DNA from: Ignavibacteriales bacterium
GTDB lineage: Bacteria > Bacteroidota > Ignavibacteria > Ignavibacteriales > Melioribacteraceae
DNA length: 64,000 nucleotides
Direction of reading: 5' to 3'
Assembly: GCA_020635285.1 (NCBI GenBank)
Contig: JACKAB010000007.1
Location: 124,001 to 188,000 of the forward strand
Under the pieces are notes generated by a model. That model ran no database searches, was not told where the DNA came from, and saw only the letters and a list, made by a program, of their open reading frames with translations. The number at the start of each line of letters is the position of its first letter. Position 1 is the stretch's first letter. A program made the position numbers and the translations under genes. This document shows positions 1-8,678 of this stretch, piece after piece.

Positions 1-324
1 GAAGCAACAACAATTGAGTTCGATAATGATGTAACAATCAAAGGAAAGTTAATTCCGGCAGGCAAATATTCTCTTTTTACAATTCCAACTAAAAATGATT
101 GGACAGTTATTCTGAATAAAGAATACGATCAATGGGGAGCTTTTAAGTATAACAAAGAGGAAGACTTTTTCAGATTCAAAGCAACTCCGCAAAAAAATGA
201 TTTTGTTGAAAGACTAAAAATTTGTATCAACTATAAAGAACCTTATATTTCTGAGGTTTATATAATGTGGGAAAAACTAAAAATTTCTTTTGAAGTAAAA
301 TCAAATTCAAATCAAAACAAATAA
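1..324 (+). CDS. DUF2911 family protein, C-terminal part (5' end outside window)
   Basis: The frame is open from base 1 to a TAA at 322-324. The visible part reads AGKYSLFTIPTKNDWTVILN and then a WGAF-KYN-EED stretch, which is the core of DUF2911, a family of secreted proteins of unknown function common in Bacteroidota. The end, with an MWEKLKISFEV strand, is the usual C-terminus of the family, so only the signal peptide and the N-terminal half are missing. It stops 8 bases before the ATG of ispH, so the two may be cotranscribed. No function is established for the family. Confidence 0.8.
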   Translation, partial: EATTIEFDNDVTIKGKLIPAGKYSLFTIPTKNDWTVILNKEYDQWGAFKYNKEEDFFRFKATPQKNDFVERLKICINYKEPYISEVYIMWEKLKISFEVKSNSNQNK

Positions 325-332
325 AATGAGTT

Positions 333-1631
333 ATGAAAAATTTTGAAATACCTGTTTATTATAAAAGTTCATTGATTCAAAAAATTAAGGAACTTAGAAA
401 AAATAAAGATCATTATAAAAAAGATTTTACTCCTACTATTTTGGAGTTTGGCGCAATTGACATTTACCTTGCTCGGCATTTTGGTTTTTGTTATGGAGTT
501 GAGAACGCTATTGAAATTGCTTATAAAACAATTGAAGAAAATCCGGATAAGAAAATTTATCTCTTAAGTGAAATGATTCACAACCAAGGTGTAAATGCAG
601 ATTTACAAGCCAATGGTGTTGATTTTATTATGGATTCCTTTGGAAACCAAATAATTGATTGGGATGAGATTAGCTCAAACGATATTGTAGTTATTCCAGC
701 TTTTGGTACAACTTTAGAAACTGAAAAGATATTGAAAGAAAGAAATATTGATACTCTTCAATACAATACCACTTGCCCTTTTGTGGAAAAAGTTTGGAAA
801 AAATCTAACTCACTTGGTACAGAAGATTTTTCAGTAATAATTCACGGAAAAGCAAATCATGAAGAAACTAAGGCAACTTTTTCGCACGCTAAAGAAAATT
901 CACCAAGTGTAATTGTTAGAGATTTGGAAGAAACAAAATTGTTATCAAAAATAATCCTTGGCGAAATTGAAAAAAATGAATTTTACAAAATATTTAAAAA
1001 TAAACATTCAATAAATTTTGATGTTGAAAAAGACTTTTCTAAAATTGGTGTTGTAAACCAGACCACCATGCTTGCCTCTGAAACCGAAGAGATTGCAAAT
1101 TGTTTAAAAGAAACAATGATTAAAAAATTCGGCGGTGAGAATTTAAATTCTCATTTTGCAGATACTAGAGATACTTTGTGTTATGCAACCAATGATAATC
1201 AACAAGCCACAATTGAACTTTTAAAGGAAGATGTTGATATGGCAATTGTTGTTGGTGGATATAACAGCTCAAACACTTCTCATATAGTTGAACTTTTACA
1301 AGAAAAATTTCCGACTTATTTTATTTCTGATCAATCAAAAATAATCTCTAAAGATAAAATTCAGCATTTTGATAGAAGTGTAAAAGAAGAGAAAATCACT
1401 TTCGATTATTTGCAGCAAAAAGAAAATATTAAAGTGGTGTTAACAAGTGGAGCTTCTTGCCCGGACTCTGTTGTGGAAGCAGTTTTGTTTAAGCTATTAT
1501 CCTTCTTTGGCAAAGAGAAATCTGTTGAGGAAATAATAAATATGGTTATAAAAAATATAGTTAAGCAAAAAAAAGGCTCAACAAAGTTGAGCCTTTTTTT
1601 AATTTTAAAGATTCACAGCTTTACACTATGA
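333..1631 (+). CDS. ispH: 4-hydroxy-3-methylbut-2-enyl diphosphate reductase
   Basis: IspH (LytB) catalyses the last step of the MEP isoprenoid pathway, reducing HMBPP to IPP and DMAPP with a [4Fe-4S] cluster. The three expected cluster cysteines are visible: C53 in HFGFCYGVENA, C148 in NTTCPFVEKVW and C283 in DTLCYATNDNQQ. The HNQGV (H83) and HGKANHEE histidines and the GGYNSSNTSH substrate motif near residue 309 are also present. At 432 aa it is the long form known from cyanobacteria and related bacteria, with about 45 extra N-terminal residues before the first cysteine. The last 20 or so residues are encoded by a terminator hairpin (1570-1598), so the true stop probably lies earlier and an indel in the A8 run at 1567-1574 is suspected. 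Confidence 0.93.
   Translation: MKNFEIPVYYKSSLIQKIKELRKNKDHYKKDFTPTILEFGAIDIYLARHFGFCYGVENAIEIAYKTIEENPDKKIYLLSEMIHNQGVNADLQANGVDFIMDSFGNQIIDWDEISSNDIVVIPAFGTTLETEKILKERNIDTLQYNTTCPFVEKVWKKSNSLGTEDFSVIIHGKANHEETKATFSHAKENSPSVIVRDLEETKLLSKIILGEIEKNEFYKIFKNKHSINFDVEKDFSKIGVVNQTTMLASETEEIANCLKETMIKKFGGENLNSHFADTRDTLCYATNDNQQATIELLKEDVDMAIVVGGYNSSNTSHIVELLQEKFPTYFISDQSKIISKDKIQHFDRSVKEEKITFDYLQQKENIKVVLTSGASCPDSVVEAVLFKLLSFFGKEKSVEEIINMVIKNIVKQKKGSTKLSLFLILKIHSFTL
1570..1600. terminator. Bidirectional intrinsic terminator
   Basis: A perfect stem AAAAAGGCTCAA / TTGAGCCTTTTT (1570-1581 with 1587-1598) has a 5-nt loop, with an A-run on the left and a T-run on the right. It can therefore end transcription from ispH (+) and from the convergent DUF2853 gene (-). 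It lies inside the annotated ispH frame, which suggests that the frame runs on too far. Confidence 0.85.
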
Positions 1632-1975
1632 GTTAAATACAGAACTTTTTCTTAAATTTTTAGTTAATAAATAGTAGAAAATTACTCTATATTTATTTCG
1701 ATTACTTGATCCAAAAGTTTCACAAACTTTTTTAATTGCCGCATCTAAATTAGGACCATCCTTCATTCCTAATTTTTTAATTAAAAAGTTATTTTTCACC
1801 CTAGCCAATTCTACTTTATCTCCGCAAGACACTCGTTTAGCATCTTCCCTAAAGATTGCAGGACCTTGTGATTTAGCAATTGCAGCAAGCAATTTATCAT
1901 CAATAGTTTTCATCCCTAATTTTTCGGTCATTTGTTTTTTTTTAACATGACTAGTTCATCATCAAACTTTCCCAT
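1626..1975 (-). CDS. DUF2853 family protein, frameshifted in an A9 run
   Basis: The readable part has the DUF2853 signature: a GPAIFREDAKRVSC segment, then NNFLIKKLGMKDGP, then SSNRNKYRVIFYYLL. Family members begin with an M-x-KFD helix. That start exists here in another frame: an ATG at 1973-1975 gives MGKFDDELVMLKK, preceded by a strong AAGGAG at 1987-1982, 6 nt from the ATG. One additional A in the A9 run at 1935-1943 joins it to MTEKLGMKTID. The apparent ATG at 1931 has no good ribosome site, so the true gene is about 115 codons from 1975. Function is unknown; members are small cytosolic helical proteins. Confidence 0.75.
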
Positions 1976-2078
1976 GGGGGTCTCCTTTTTTGGTTAAAGA
2001 TTGAATTAACAAGTTAATTTTTTTTTTTTTGAAATATTCAAAATTATTTTACTAAAAATATTTTCAATTGAAATAAAT

Positions 2079-2687
2079 TTATTCCCAATCTAAATATTTA
2101 TCCTCATGTAAAAGTTCTTGTAATCTTCTGTTGATGATTTCATTTTTGTTTTTCAAACGGACTTCTAAAGATTTTTTTAATTCAACTAATTCTTGTTCTA
2201 ATTCAGCAACTTGATTTTTTCGTTCTACTTCTTTTTCGGTAAACAGTTCACTTACTTTTTGTTTAAGTTCATTTTTAATTTTTTCTTTCTCAGTTTTATT
2301 TGCTTTTTCATATTGAGCAGCCAGCGATTCAGTTTTAACTTCTAACTCAAAAATTCGTTTTTCTCTTTCATGCATTTCCTTTTCTCGCTTTACAAGGTAA
2401 GGAAATTCCATATTCTTAAATTGAGATTCTCTTAATAAATCCAAATACTTTTGTTTATCAAAACTCTGTATTACTTTTAACTCTTTTTGTAGTTCTTTGT
2501 TTAATTTTTGTAAAAGCTCATTCTGAGTATTTTGATCCATTTCCTGAAAGTCTTGAAACTCAAAGTCGAAATCAAAATTAGGCGGAGCCGGTGGCGCAGG
2601 CATTTGTTCTTTTTCTTGACTGAACAAAAATGTTGGAAGAATTAGCATTAAGATTAAAATCATTTTTTTAGATAATACATTTTTCAT
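2079..2687 (-). CDS. Secreted coiled-coil protein, last gene of an ECF sigma operon
   Basis: A signal peptide (residues 1-23, ending LPTFLFSQ) precedes a proline-rich stretch (MPAPPAPP) and then about 160 residues of charged heptad-like coiled coil rich in K, E, L and Q. The predicted product is a periplasmic, elongated, probably dimeric protein. It follows the anti-sigma gene by 17 bases and would be cotranscribed with it and the sigma factor. In Bacteroidota, periplasmic Spy/CpxP-like or 'heavy metal sensor' proteins often hold this place and modulate the sigma/anti-sigma pair. I cannot see the LTxxQ motif of Spy, so only the position supports that role. Confidence 0.75.
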   Translation of the reverse strand: MKNVLSKKMILILMLILPTFLFSQEKEQMPAPPAPPNFDFDFEFQDFQEMDQNTQNELLQKLNKELQKELKVIQSFDKQKYLDLLRESQFKNMEFPYLVKREKEMHEREKRIFELEVKTESLAAQYEKANKTEKEKIKNELKQKVSELFTEKEVERKNQVAELEQELVELKKSLEVRLKNKNEIINRRLQELLHEDKYLDWE

Positions 2688-2704
2688 TTTACACCTCTTT
2701 GGTT

Positions 2705-3313
2705 TTATAATTTTTTACTGTTAATATCTTTTTTAAGTTCATCGATATTATTTCCTATTAGATTTATATTTTTATCTACATTTTCAGGATTCAATCCATA
2801 CTTTGTATAACGCTTATAGTCGTCATCCTTAGCTAACCTTAGTAAGTTTTCTACTTTACTAATTTTTTTATCAACGTAAATGGGGTTCCATTCTAAAAGC
2901 TGATTATTTATAGTATTAGTTAATTGCTCAACAGGATTAGGACGATTAGAAACTATTGATATAATTATTGCTGCAACAATCAAAAAACTTGCAAAGGCAA
3001 TTTTGCCAAATATGAATTCGTACTCACTTGAAAATAAACCGGCAAAGAAGCTTTTTAATTTTTCTAAAAATGAATTATTGGCAATTGCTTTTTCAATCAT
3101 TAAATCGTAAGTATCTTCGCTTAAGCTAATATTTATATTGCTTCTATAAGTATTGCCAATATCTAAACAGTCATTTAAATAATTTCTTAACTCTTGATGT
3201 TCATTAATTTTATGATCCCAAAAAGCTCGTCTTTTTTCCGAAAGCTCATTATCTAGATAAAGCCAAACTTCTTTTTCAAAAGTTTTATATAATTGCTTTT
3301 CTTCTTGGTTCAT
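2705..3313 (-). CDS. Putative membrane anti-sigma factor
   Basis: The protein has 202 aa. The N-terminal cytoplasmic region (KEVWLYLDNELSEKRRAFWD) resembles the start of anti-sigma domains of the zinc-finger or RseA type, but I see no HxxxCxxC. One transmembrane helix follows (IAFASFLIVAAIIISIVS, about residues 103-120), then a periplasmic tail of about 80 residues. The ATG overlaps the end of the sigma gene by 29 bases, which implies translational coupling. Context (sigma, then this gene, then a periplasmic coiled coil) makes anti-sigma the best inference. Confidence 0.7.
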   Translation of the reverse strand: MNQEEKQLYKTFEKEVWLYLDNELSEKRRAFWDHKINEHQELRNYLNDCLDIGNTYRSNINISLSEDTYDLMIEKAIANNSFLEKLKSFFAGLFSSEYEFIFGKIAFASFLIVAAIIISIVSNRPNPVEQLTNTINNQLLEWNPIYVDKKISKVENLLRLAKDDDYKRYTKYGLNPENVDKNINLIGNNIDELKKDINSKKL

Positions 3314-3845
3314 TTTTTACTTCCAATTGTTTTTTTATTTTTTTTATTGCGTAATGCATGTGACTAATTACTGTGTTCAAAGGTTCGTTTATTGTTTCTG
3401 CAATTTCTTTAAAAGTTAAATCTCCGTGTTGTCGCAAAAGAAATACTGCTTTTTGTTTTTCAGAAAGTCCATCTACTGATTCATTAATTAATCTAATCTG
3501 TTCTTCTCTTATAATTTCTTCATCCGGTTTATTTGGGGCATGCATTTCAAAATTATCTACTATTGAAGAAAACAAGTTATCTTTCTTTCTTCTTCTTATT
3601 GAATCCATTGCTACGTTGTGCCCAATTGTAAATAACCAAGATGAAAATTTTTGTTGATGATTATATTTTTTCAATCCTTTCCAAACCTTAATTAACGTTT
3701 CTTGAAACATTTCCTCAGCTTCAAAACGAGAATTGCTATAGCGCCACATATAGCCAAATAATTGGCTGCGATAATTATTTATTAATTGCTTAAAGGCTAT
3801 TCCATCACCGCGTAAGCATTTATCTATAAGTTGATTTTCCTGCAT
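3285..3845 (-). CDS. ECF RNA polymerase sigma factor (RpoE-like)
   Basis: The 186-aa length is typical of ECF sigma factors. Region 2 is at about residues 22-90: NYRSQLFGYMWRYSNS, then AEEMFQETLIKVW for -10 recognition and core binding, then SSWLFTIGHNVAMDSIRRRK. Region 4 is at about residues 125-175: LSEKQKAVFLLRQ, DLTFKEIAETI, NTVISHMHYAIKK, a helix-turn-helix for -35 contact. It leads an operon with an overlapping membrane anti-sigma gene and a periplasmic coiled-coil gene, so it should respond to an envelope signal. The regulon cannot be read here. Confidence 0.9.
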   Translation of the reverse strand: MQENQLIDKCLRGDGIAFKQLINNYRSQLFGYMWRYSNSRFEAEEMFQETLIKVWKGLKKYNHQQKFSSWLFTIGHNVAMDSIRRRKKDNLFSSIVDNFEMHAPNKPDEEIIREEQIRLINESVDGLSEKQKAVFLLRQHGDLTFKEIAETINEPLNTVISHMHYAIKKIKKQLEVKNEPRRKAII

Positions 3846-3923
3846 TAGCTCTCGTTCCTCTAATAGTGTAAACGAAAATTTGGGAAGTTTATTGTATTTG
3901 TTTTTTAAGAACAGAAAAAAATA

Positions 3924-3957
3924 AAATTACCCAATTAATTTAATAATCAGGTAATTT
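3924..3957. terminator. Weak hairpin downstream of the 4.7-kb lipoprotein gene
   Basis: An inverted repeat AAATTACC / GGTAATTT (3924-3931 with 3950-3957) lies just past the stop of the minus-strand lipoprotein gene, upstream of the sigma factor gene. The stem is short and AT-rich, so termination is only a guess. Confidence 0.35.
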
Positions 3958-3995
3958 ATGATAATTATAGTGGCAAATAAGAATTGTAATTTAAA

Positions 3996-4709
3996 CTAAG
4001 AGGCAATCTGTTGAAATTTATAAGTGTGAACGGTTTTGCCTAAAGGGATATAAATTTTAAGAAATTTTGCATTTGGATTTATAGGCATGTAAAATATACC
4101 ACCGATATCCTCATTTTCTTCTAATTCAGTTTTTCTAAGCACTTCGTTTTTCCAATAAGATTTTTGCGATTTTAAATAATCAATATCATTTTCGTAATCG
4201 ATTTTTTCTCCAATATGATTACCAGTGAAAATAACTACATTCTCTAAAACTTCCTCGGCGTCGTTGTTGTCATTATCTGTTAAATCTGCTACAGTATTGA
4301 ACAAAGAGAACACTATGTTTAATCCTGTTGCAACATCATGCTCGGTTTCTCTTTCTTGTATGTTTTTGTTCAAGATATAAATCTGTTCTTCTGGATCAAC
4401 TGCATAGATTTTCGGAACATCAATCTGTTTTTTATTTTCATCATAAACTTTTACATAAATAGTTTTAGGATCAAGAAGGAGAGTTTCTTGATTTTTATTT
4501 TGAACATATAAATAAAACATAAACTCTTTATCGGTTTTGTCTTCAAAAGAGAGTGCAGATAATGCAAAATCATCTTCTTTTTCAATTACGTTTCTTCCCA
4601 TTTCTAACTTAGAATCTTCATCTGGATCTAGTGTGAAATAAGTAGTTCCGCAATTTGTTAATCCAAATATTAAAAATGATAAGATTAATGTTTTGGTAAG
4701 TGTTTTCAT
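3996..4709 (-). CDS. Hypothetical lipoprotein
   Basis: The N-terminus has a lipoprotein signal with a lipobox ending LTNC (mature Cys at about residue 20), followed by GTTYFTLDPDEDS. The rest looks like one beta-rich domain with a short acidic stretch (DNDNNDAEE). The end (NPNAKFLKIYIPLGKTVHTY) resembles the last strands of a small sandwich domain. No family recognised. The absence of Asp at +2 suggests it may be moved to the outer membrane, though that rule is not firm in Bacteroidota. It is separated from its neighbours by its own leader region, in which a TGGCAT-N5-TTGAT sequence (4753-4768, minus) resembles a sigma-54 site. Confidence 0.7.
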   Translation of the reverse strand: MKTLTKTLILSFLIFGLTNCGTTYFTLDPDEDSKLEMGRNVIEKEDDFALSALSFEDKTDKEFMFYLYVQNKNQETLLLDPKTIYVKVYDENKKQIDVPKIYAVDPEEQIYILNKNIQERETEHDVATGLNIVFSLFNTVADLTDNDNNDAEEVLENVVIFTGNHIGEKIDYENDIDYLKSQKSYWKNEVLRKTELEENEDIGGIFYMPINPNAKFLKIYIPLGKTVHTYKFQQIAS

Positions 4710-4855
4710 TTTAATAACTCTTAAATTATTATTTTCTTCTAAAATGGATCAATAAGAATGCCAAATAATTGAGTGCATTATTTTATATTAATTTAGGAAT
4801 AAGAGTTGTCAGTGCTCACTTTTGTAAAAAGTATGTTTACTTAAGTAGGCAAAAT

Positions 4856-6004
4856 TTATGATTTTATTTTGAGGACAAATGGAATAGAGCCAAATCCTAA
4901 TAATGCGCTGATAAAATAAGTTGTGTGTAAAGAAAGGTAATCCGCAGATATTCCAATTAATGAAATTGTTATTGCGCTTGTCAAAAAATTTATGGTCATG
5001 AAAATACCATTTATAAAAGTAGGCAATTCGGAATTTGTTTCATTTATAAGCGCTAGTAAAACTGGTGTAAATGCGAATAGAAAAAAGCCCAGTAAAAGTA
5101 GTATTGCAAAAGAAAGAATGCCTGATGAAATTATAAATAAAAATAATAATATAGGATTAAGCAGAGCAGCAATTATTAGGGTCTTTCTCCTTCCAATTTT
5201 GTCGGAAATAGTTCCAGAGAAAAAAGTTCCTCCGGCGCCGGCAAGTTGAAAGATTGAAAGTGCGCCACCGGCAAACCACAAAGTGTTACCAGATTCAGTT
5301 AAGTAAACCGTTAAAAATGTTGAAATTGTTCCCTTAACAAGAGATGTAAAAAATAGAATTCCCATAATTATAATAAAGAGAGAAATGTGATCTTTAAAAA
5401 TCGAATATATTTTTTTAGTTTCAAATTTATTTGAGGAACTAACTATTTCTAAATTTCTAAATTTAAAGTAAAGAATTATTGAAGCTGTTAATCCTATTGG
5501 AATAAGTTTATAAATCCCTTCTAATCCCCAAATAGAAACACCAGCTAAAACAACAAGTGGACCAACACTTCTTGCAAGCTCACCACCAAGCATAAAAAAG
5601 CTCATTCCTTTACCAATTCTATTGCCAGAAATTTGTTTAACCATAACCGGAGCTGGCACGTGAAAGGTTGATGCAGAAATTCCCATTACAAATAAAATTA
5701 CTAATAAATAAAAATAACTCGGCGCAATTCCCAATAGACTCATTACAATTACAGTTACTGCCGGAGAAAAAATCACGAGATATTTTACGCTAACTCGGTC
5801 TGCCATTAAGCCAATTAAAGGATTTAGTAAAGATGGAAGCCTTTGAACTACGGTTAGGGAACCGGCTAAAGTATAAGACATACTTAGCTTTTCCATCAAT
5901 AGAGGCAAAATTGGTGCTAAGAAAGATGAGTAAACATCATGCACAAAATGCATAAGTGAGATTAAAAAAATATTACCGGTTTGGAATTTTTTAGTTTCGT
6001 TCAT
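4856..6004 (-). CDS. MFS transporter, fosmidomycin-resistance (Fsr)-like
   Basis: The product is a 382-aa membrane protein with about 12 predicted helices. The N-terminal LMHFVHDVYSSFLAPILPLL and the LNPLIGLMADRVSVKY loop between TM2 and TM3 match the Fsr branch of the major facilitator superfamily. A second DRxxRK-type loop (SDKIGRRKTLI) lies between TM8 and TM9. Members export fosmidomycin or other small molecules by proton antiport, but substrates are known for few. The gene stands alone with its own 5' leader. There is an IspH gene 3 kb away, and fosmidomycin inhibits that pathway, but I draw no functional link from this distance. Confidence 0.85.
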   Translation of the reverse strand: MNETKKFQTGNIFLISLMHFVHDVYSSFLAPILPLLMEKLSMSYTLAGSLTVVQRLPSLLNPLIGLMADRVSVKYLVIFSPAVTVIVMSLLGIAPSYFYLLVILFVMGISASTFHVPAPVMVKQISGNRIGKGMSFFMLGGELARSVGPLVVLAGVSIWGLEGIYKLIPIGLTASIILYFKFRNLEIVSSSNKFETKKIYSIFKDHISLFIIIMGILFFTSLVKGTISTFLTVYLTESGNTLWFAGGALSIFQLAGAGGTFFSGTISDKIGRRKTLIIAALLNPILLFLFIISSGILSFAILLLLGFFLFAFTPVLLALINETNSELPTFINGIFMTINFLTSAITISLIGISADYLSLHTTYFISALLGFGSIPFVLKIKS

Positions 6005-6084
6005 TATATAGGAGTGTGTACAATTTCAATTTATATTTACGGTAAAATAATTAGTTCAATGGTTTTGGTAGAAAAAATATTTAT

Positions 6085-6513
6085 TTACTTAATATTATAT
6101 TTATCCTTGTACTTATAAACATGATATGCACCAAGCCCAACAGCAGCAGCTCCGGCGGCGTATCCTAAAACTTTTCCAACAAATCCTAAATCGGTACTTA
6201 AAGTTCCTTGTCTATATATCTGCATTGTTTGATTCATTTCGTTTCTAAGCTGCATCATTTCAGCCGGAACGGTTATTCTCTTTTCTTCAAAAGTTGGAAA
6301 AATGAATTGTGAATATTCGTCAAAAAACACTTCTTGTTTCATTGCAAGCAGAGGTGAAATTGCAAAAGAGTTGTTGTTAAATTTTAATTTGAACTCACTA
6401 AAATTTTTAGTAGAATCTTGTTTTGAATAAACACTATCCGTTTGGGCAAAACTTAAATTTGAAGTTAATGTAACTAAAATCAATAATATTTTTGATGTTC
6501 TTAGAATTCTCAT
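6085..6513 (-). CDS. Hypothetical secreted protein with C-terminal hydrophobic helix
   Basis: The protein has 142 aa with a signal peptide (residues 1-23, cleavage after NLSFA). A polar region with FNNNSFAISPLL follows, and near the C-terminus a glycine/alanine-rich hydrophobic helix (VLGYAAGAAAVGLGAYHVY, about residues 112-130) precedes a basic end (KYKDKYNIK). This arrangement fits a protein held in the inner membrane from the periplasmic side. It starts 17 bases after the stop of the DUF502 gene, so the two are likely cotranscribed. No family recognised. Confidence 0.65.
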   Translation of the reverse strand: MRILRTSKILLILVTLTSNLSFAQTDSVYSKQDSTKNFSEFKLKFNNNSFAISPLLAMKQEVFFDEYSQFIFPTFEEKRITVPAEMMQLRNEMNQTMQIYRQGTLSTDLGFVGKVLGYAAGAAAVGLGAYHVYKYKDKYNIK

Positions 6514-6529
6514 AAGATATTTCCTAATA

Positions 6530-7138
6530 CTATTTTTTCTCTTCTTTATATAATTCTAAAATATTTTTTGAACCTGCACCTAAACTAATAATTGTTCTCA
6601 TTGCTAAATCGATTGGATATTTAATTCTATGCACATTTTTTGCCGGCAGGTGATATGAAAATCCCGCAGTCGGTGCTGGACCGGAAGGGATGAAAACCGT
6701 AAACCAACCATTAGTATGTTCCTCAGTAATAAACGCGGTTACTAAAGTTTCACCACCATATAAATTTACTAAAGCGACGCCGGAAAAAAGATTTTTTTGC
6801 GATCCAAATAACTGGACAATTGTTTCTTTAATAATTCTGTAACCCGGAACTTTTTCTAAAATTTTTCTTTCAAAATAACTATAAGAGGAATGACCGATTT
6901 TAGTCTTAATAAATAAACCAAGAAAAAAACAAATTCCTAGAAAAATTATAACTGATATAAGGAAAGCCAAAAATTCGTGAATTCTTGCAGCATCAACTAG
7001 CAGTTGAGATACCGGTTTTAGGTTGTTGGAAATGAGCTCAAACATCCAATTGAATGTAATTAATAAAATTACCAAAGGAAGAAATATTAAAAAACCGCCA
7101 AGAAATGTTGTTGTAATAAAAGATTTAATTCTTTGCAT
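6530..7138 (-). CDS. DUF502 family membrane protein
   Basis: I place the start at the ATG at 7138 (MQRIKSFITTTFLGGFLIFL), because GAGGG lies 5-9 nt upstream. The longer frame to 7234 adds 32 residues that look like leader sequence. About 202 aa remain. DUF502 features are two membrane helices (LGGFLIFLPLVILLITFNWM and FLAFLISVIIFLGICFFLGL), then KVPGYRIIKETIVQLFGS, then GWFTVFIPSGPAPTAGF. Family function is unknown; plant homologues (LCV/COV1) are membrane proteins of the trafficking system. It is divergent from the SRPBCC gene and probably cotranscribed with the 6.1-kb secreted protein. Confidence 0.85.
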   Translation of the reverse strand: MQRIKSFITTTFLGGFLIFLPLVILLITFNWMFELISNNLKPVSQLLVDAARIHEFLAFLISVIIFLGICFFLGLFIKTKIGHSSYSYFERKILEKVPGYRIIKETIVQLFGSQKNLFSGVALVNLYGGETLVTAFITEEHTNGWFTVFIPSGPAPTAGFSYHLPAKNVHRIKYPIDLAMRTIISLGAGSKNILELYKEEKK

Positions 7139-7287
7139 CAAACCCTCAATAAAAAAAAACATAATATGCAAAATATCAAAAATTATGTTAATGAATTTAG
7201 AAGCTGTTATAATTTTCTTATTTACTATCTTCAATTAAAATAATATGTTGTATCGGAATAATAAATTAAAAATCATGAGGTAAAAAA

Positions 7288-7743
7288 ATGAATGAGAAAA
7301 TGATTGTTAAAAATTCAATTGATATAAAAACATGTGCTTCCGTAGTTTGGGATGTTCTTATAAATCCTGCGAAAACAAAAAAATATATGTTTGGCTGCGA
7401 AACGGTTTCGGATTGGAAAGTTGGAAGTGACTTACTATGGGAAGGGAGTTTTGAAGGGAAGAAAATGGTTTTTGTAAAAGGAAAAATTGTAAAAATTGAA
7501 CCGAACAAAATTCTAAAATATACGGTAATTGACCCAAATGCATCTTATCCAGATATTCCAGAAAATTATTTAAATGTTACTTATAACCTTTTTGAAGAAG
7601 GTGATAAAACAATTTTAATGGTTACTCAAGATGGATTTGAAAATGCTGCCGATGGCGAAAAAAGATTTAAAGACTCAAATAATAATGGTGAAGGCTGGAA
7701 TCCTATTTTAATTGAAATTAAAAAATTGGCTGAAACAATTTGA
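7288..7743 (+). CDS. SRPBCC (AHSA1-like) domain protein
   Basis: A 151-aa protein that is one START/Bet v1-like helix-grip domain. The start VKNSIDIKTCASVVWDVLIN is the typical first strand and helix of AHSA1-type SRPBCC proteins, followed by WKVGSDLLWEG and KGKIVKIEPNKILKYT. The long C-terminal helix has GEGWNPILIEIKKL. Such proteins bind hydrophobic ligands or act as Hsp90 co-chaperone-like factors; the ligand cannot be predicted. An ATG follows a GAGG at about 7278. It is a single gene, divergent from DUF502. Confidence 0.8.
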   Translation: MNEKMIVKNSIDIKTCASVVWDVLINPAKTKKYMFGCETVSDWKVGSDLLWEGSFEGKKMVFVKGKIVKIEPNKILKYTVIDPNASYPDIPENYLNVTYNLFEEGDKTILMVTQDGFENAADGEKRFKDSNNNGEGWNPILIEIKKLAETI

Positions 7744-7760
7744 TTCCTTAAAAATTATTA

Positions 7761-8421
7761 TTACTCGTCTAAACGTAAATACTTTCTAATTTTTATTATA
7801 TCTATGTCATCATTTCCCTTAAATAAATCTAGAATTTTATCAATGGGAATCCCTCGAGTTTCCCCAAACTTGGAAGGCGGTGTTGGATATCTCTGTCTGA
7901 AATAATTCTGAAAATAATTTCTTAATCTATTAACAGCAATTTCTTCTTCAGTTTCAACTTTCGGGTTGTTTTTTAAATATTCCTTTGATGCATATTTTAA
8001 CAATAATAAACTTGGATTATTAACAACGAATGAATCGAGTAAATGTGAAAAGTATTTTAAGGAATCGATTTCTGGACTTGTAATTGTATCAGCTTTTTCT
8101 TCGGTAATTTCAATTGAGTTCAAATTCTCTAAATCATCAATTACTTCTTTTCTGTTTTCTCCGGAGCGATTTTACGTTTTAATTTGTTGAATTATTAGGC
8201 AAAATCTTAGTTGATAAATTTTGTTTTTCATACTCTCTAAATTGAAAATTACAACATTTGATATTTTTCATAATATTCTTCGAAATAAATACACTAATAA
8301 TTACAAATAATAATAAGTGAATAGTAATTCCAATTAATATTGACAAGTGAAATGTCGAGATTTTAAATTGATTTTCAATTTGCTGTTTTTTATGGATTAC
8401 AATTATAAATAGTTTTATCAT
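7761..8421 (-). CDS. Putative single-pass membrane protein, apparently frameshifted
   Basis: Two adjoining minus-strand pieces look like one gene. The first (8421-8179) encodes 80 aa with one strong membrane helix (HLSILIGITIHLLLFVIIS). The second (to 7761) encodes about 120 aa, acidic and helical, with the open frame extending 5' of its TTG at 8123 to about 8166 without any ATG. Two small indels in the A-rich stretch at 8160-8185 would join them into a protein of about 215 aa with a short cytoplasmic N-terminus, a helix near residue 35 and a periplasmic domain, in the style of TonB-like proteins. No family recognised. If not joined, the second piece has no convincing start. Confidence 0.4.
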
Positions 8422-8678
8422 AATTGTTCCTCATATTGAAAAAATGCCAAAGTAAAAATTACAATATTTAGATAGCGGTCATAAGTTTTAAGCAATGAAT
8501 TGATTACTAAATATCTCGTTAAGAACTGCATAAAAACCAGAAGTTGATTTAGTGAAGTCTTTTTACTATTTTATAAATTATTGTAATATTTAGGCACTCC
8601 ATTTTGTAGACCTTAGTTTTATCTTACATAAGACTACTCAAATAAAACAAAAACAATTGTAAAGAAAAGACTGCTCAT

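Noticed and set aside
7139..7234. Longer start for the DUF502 protein
   Set aside because: The ATG at 7138 has a good ribosome site, and DUF502 proteins begin near that point.
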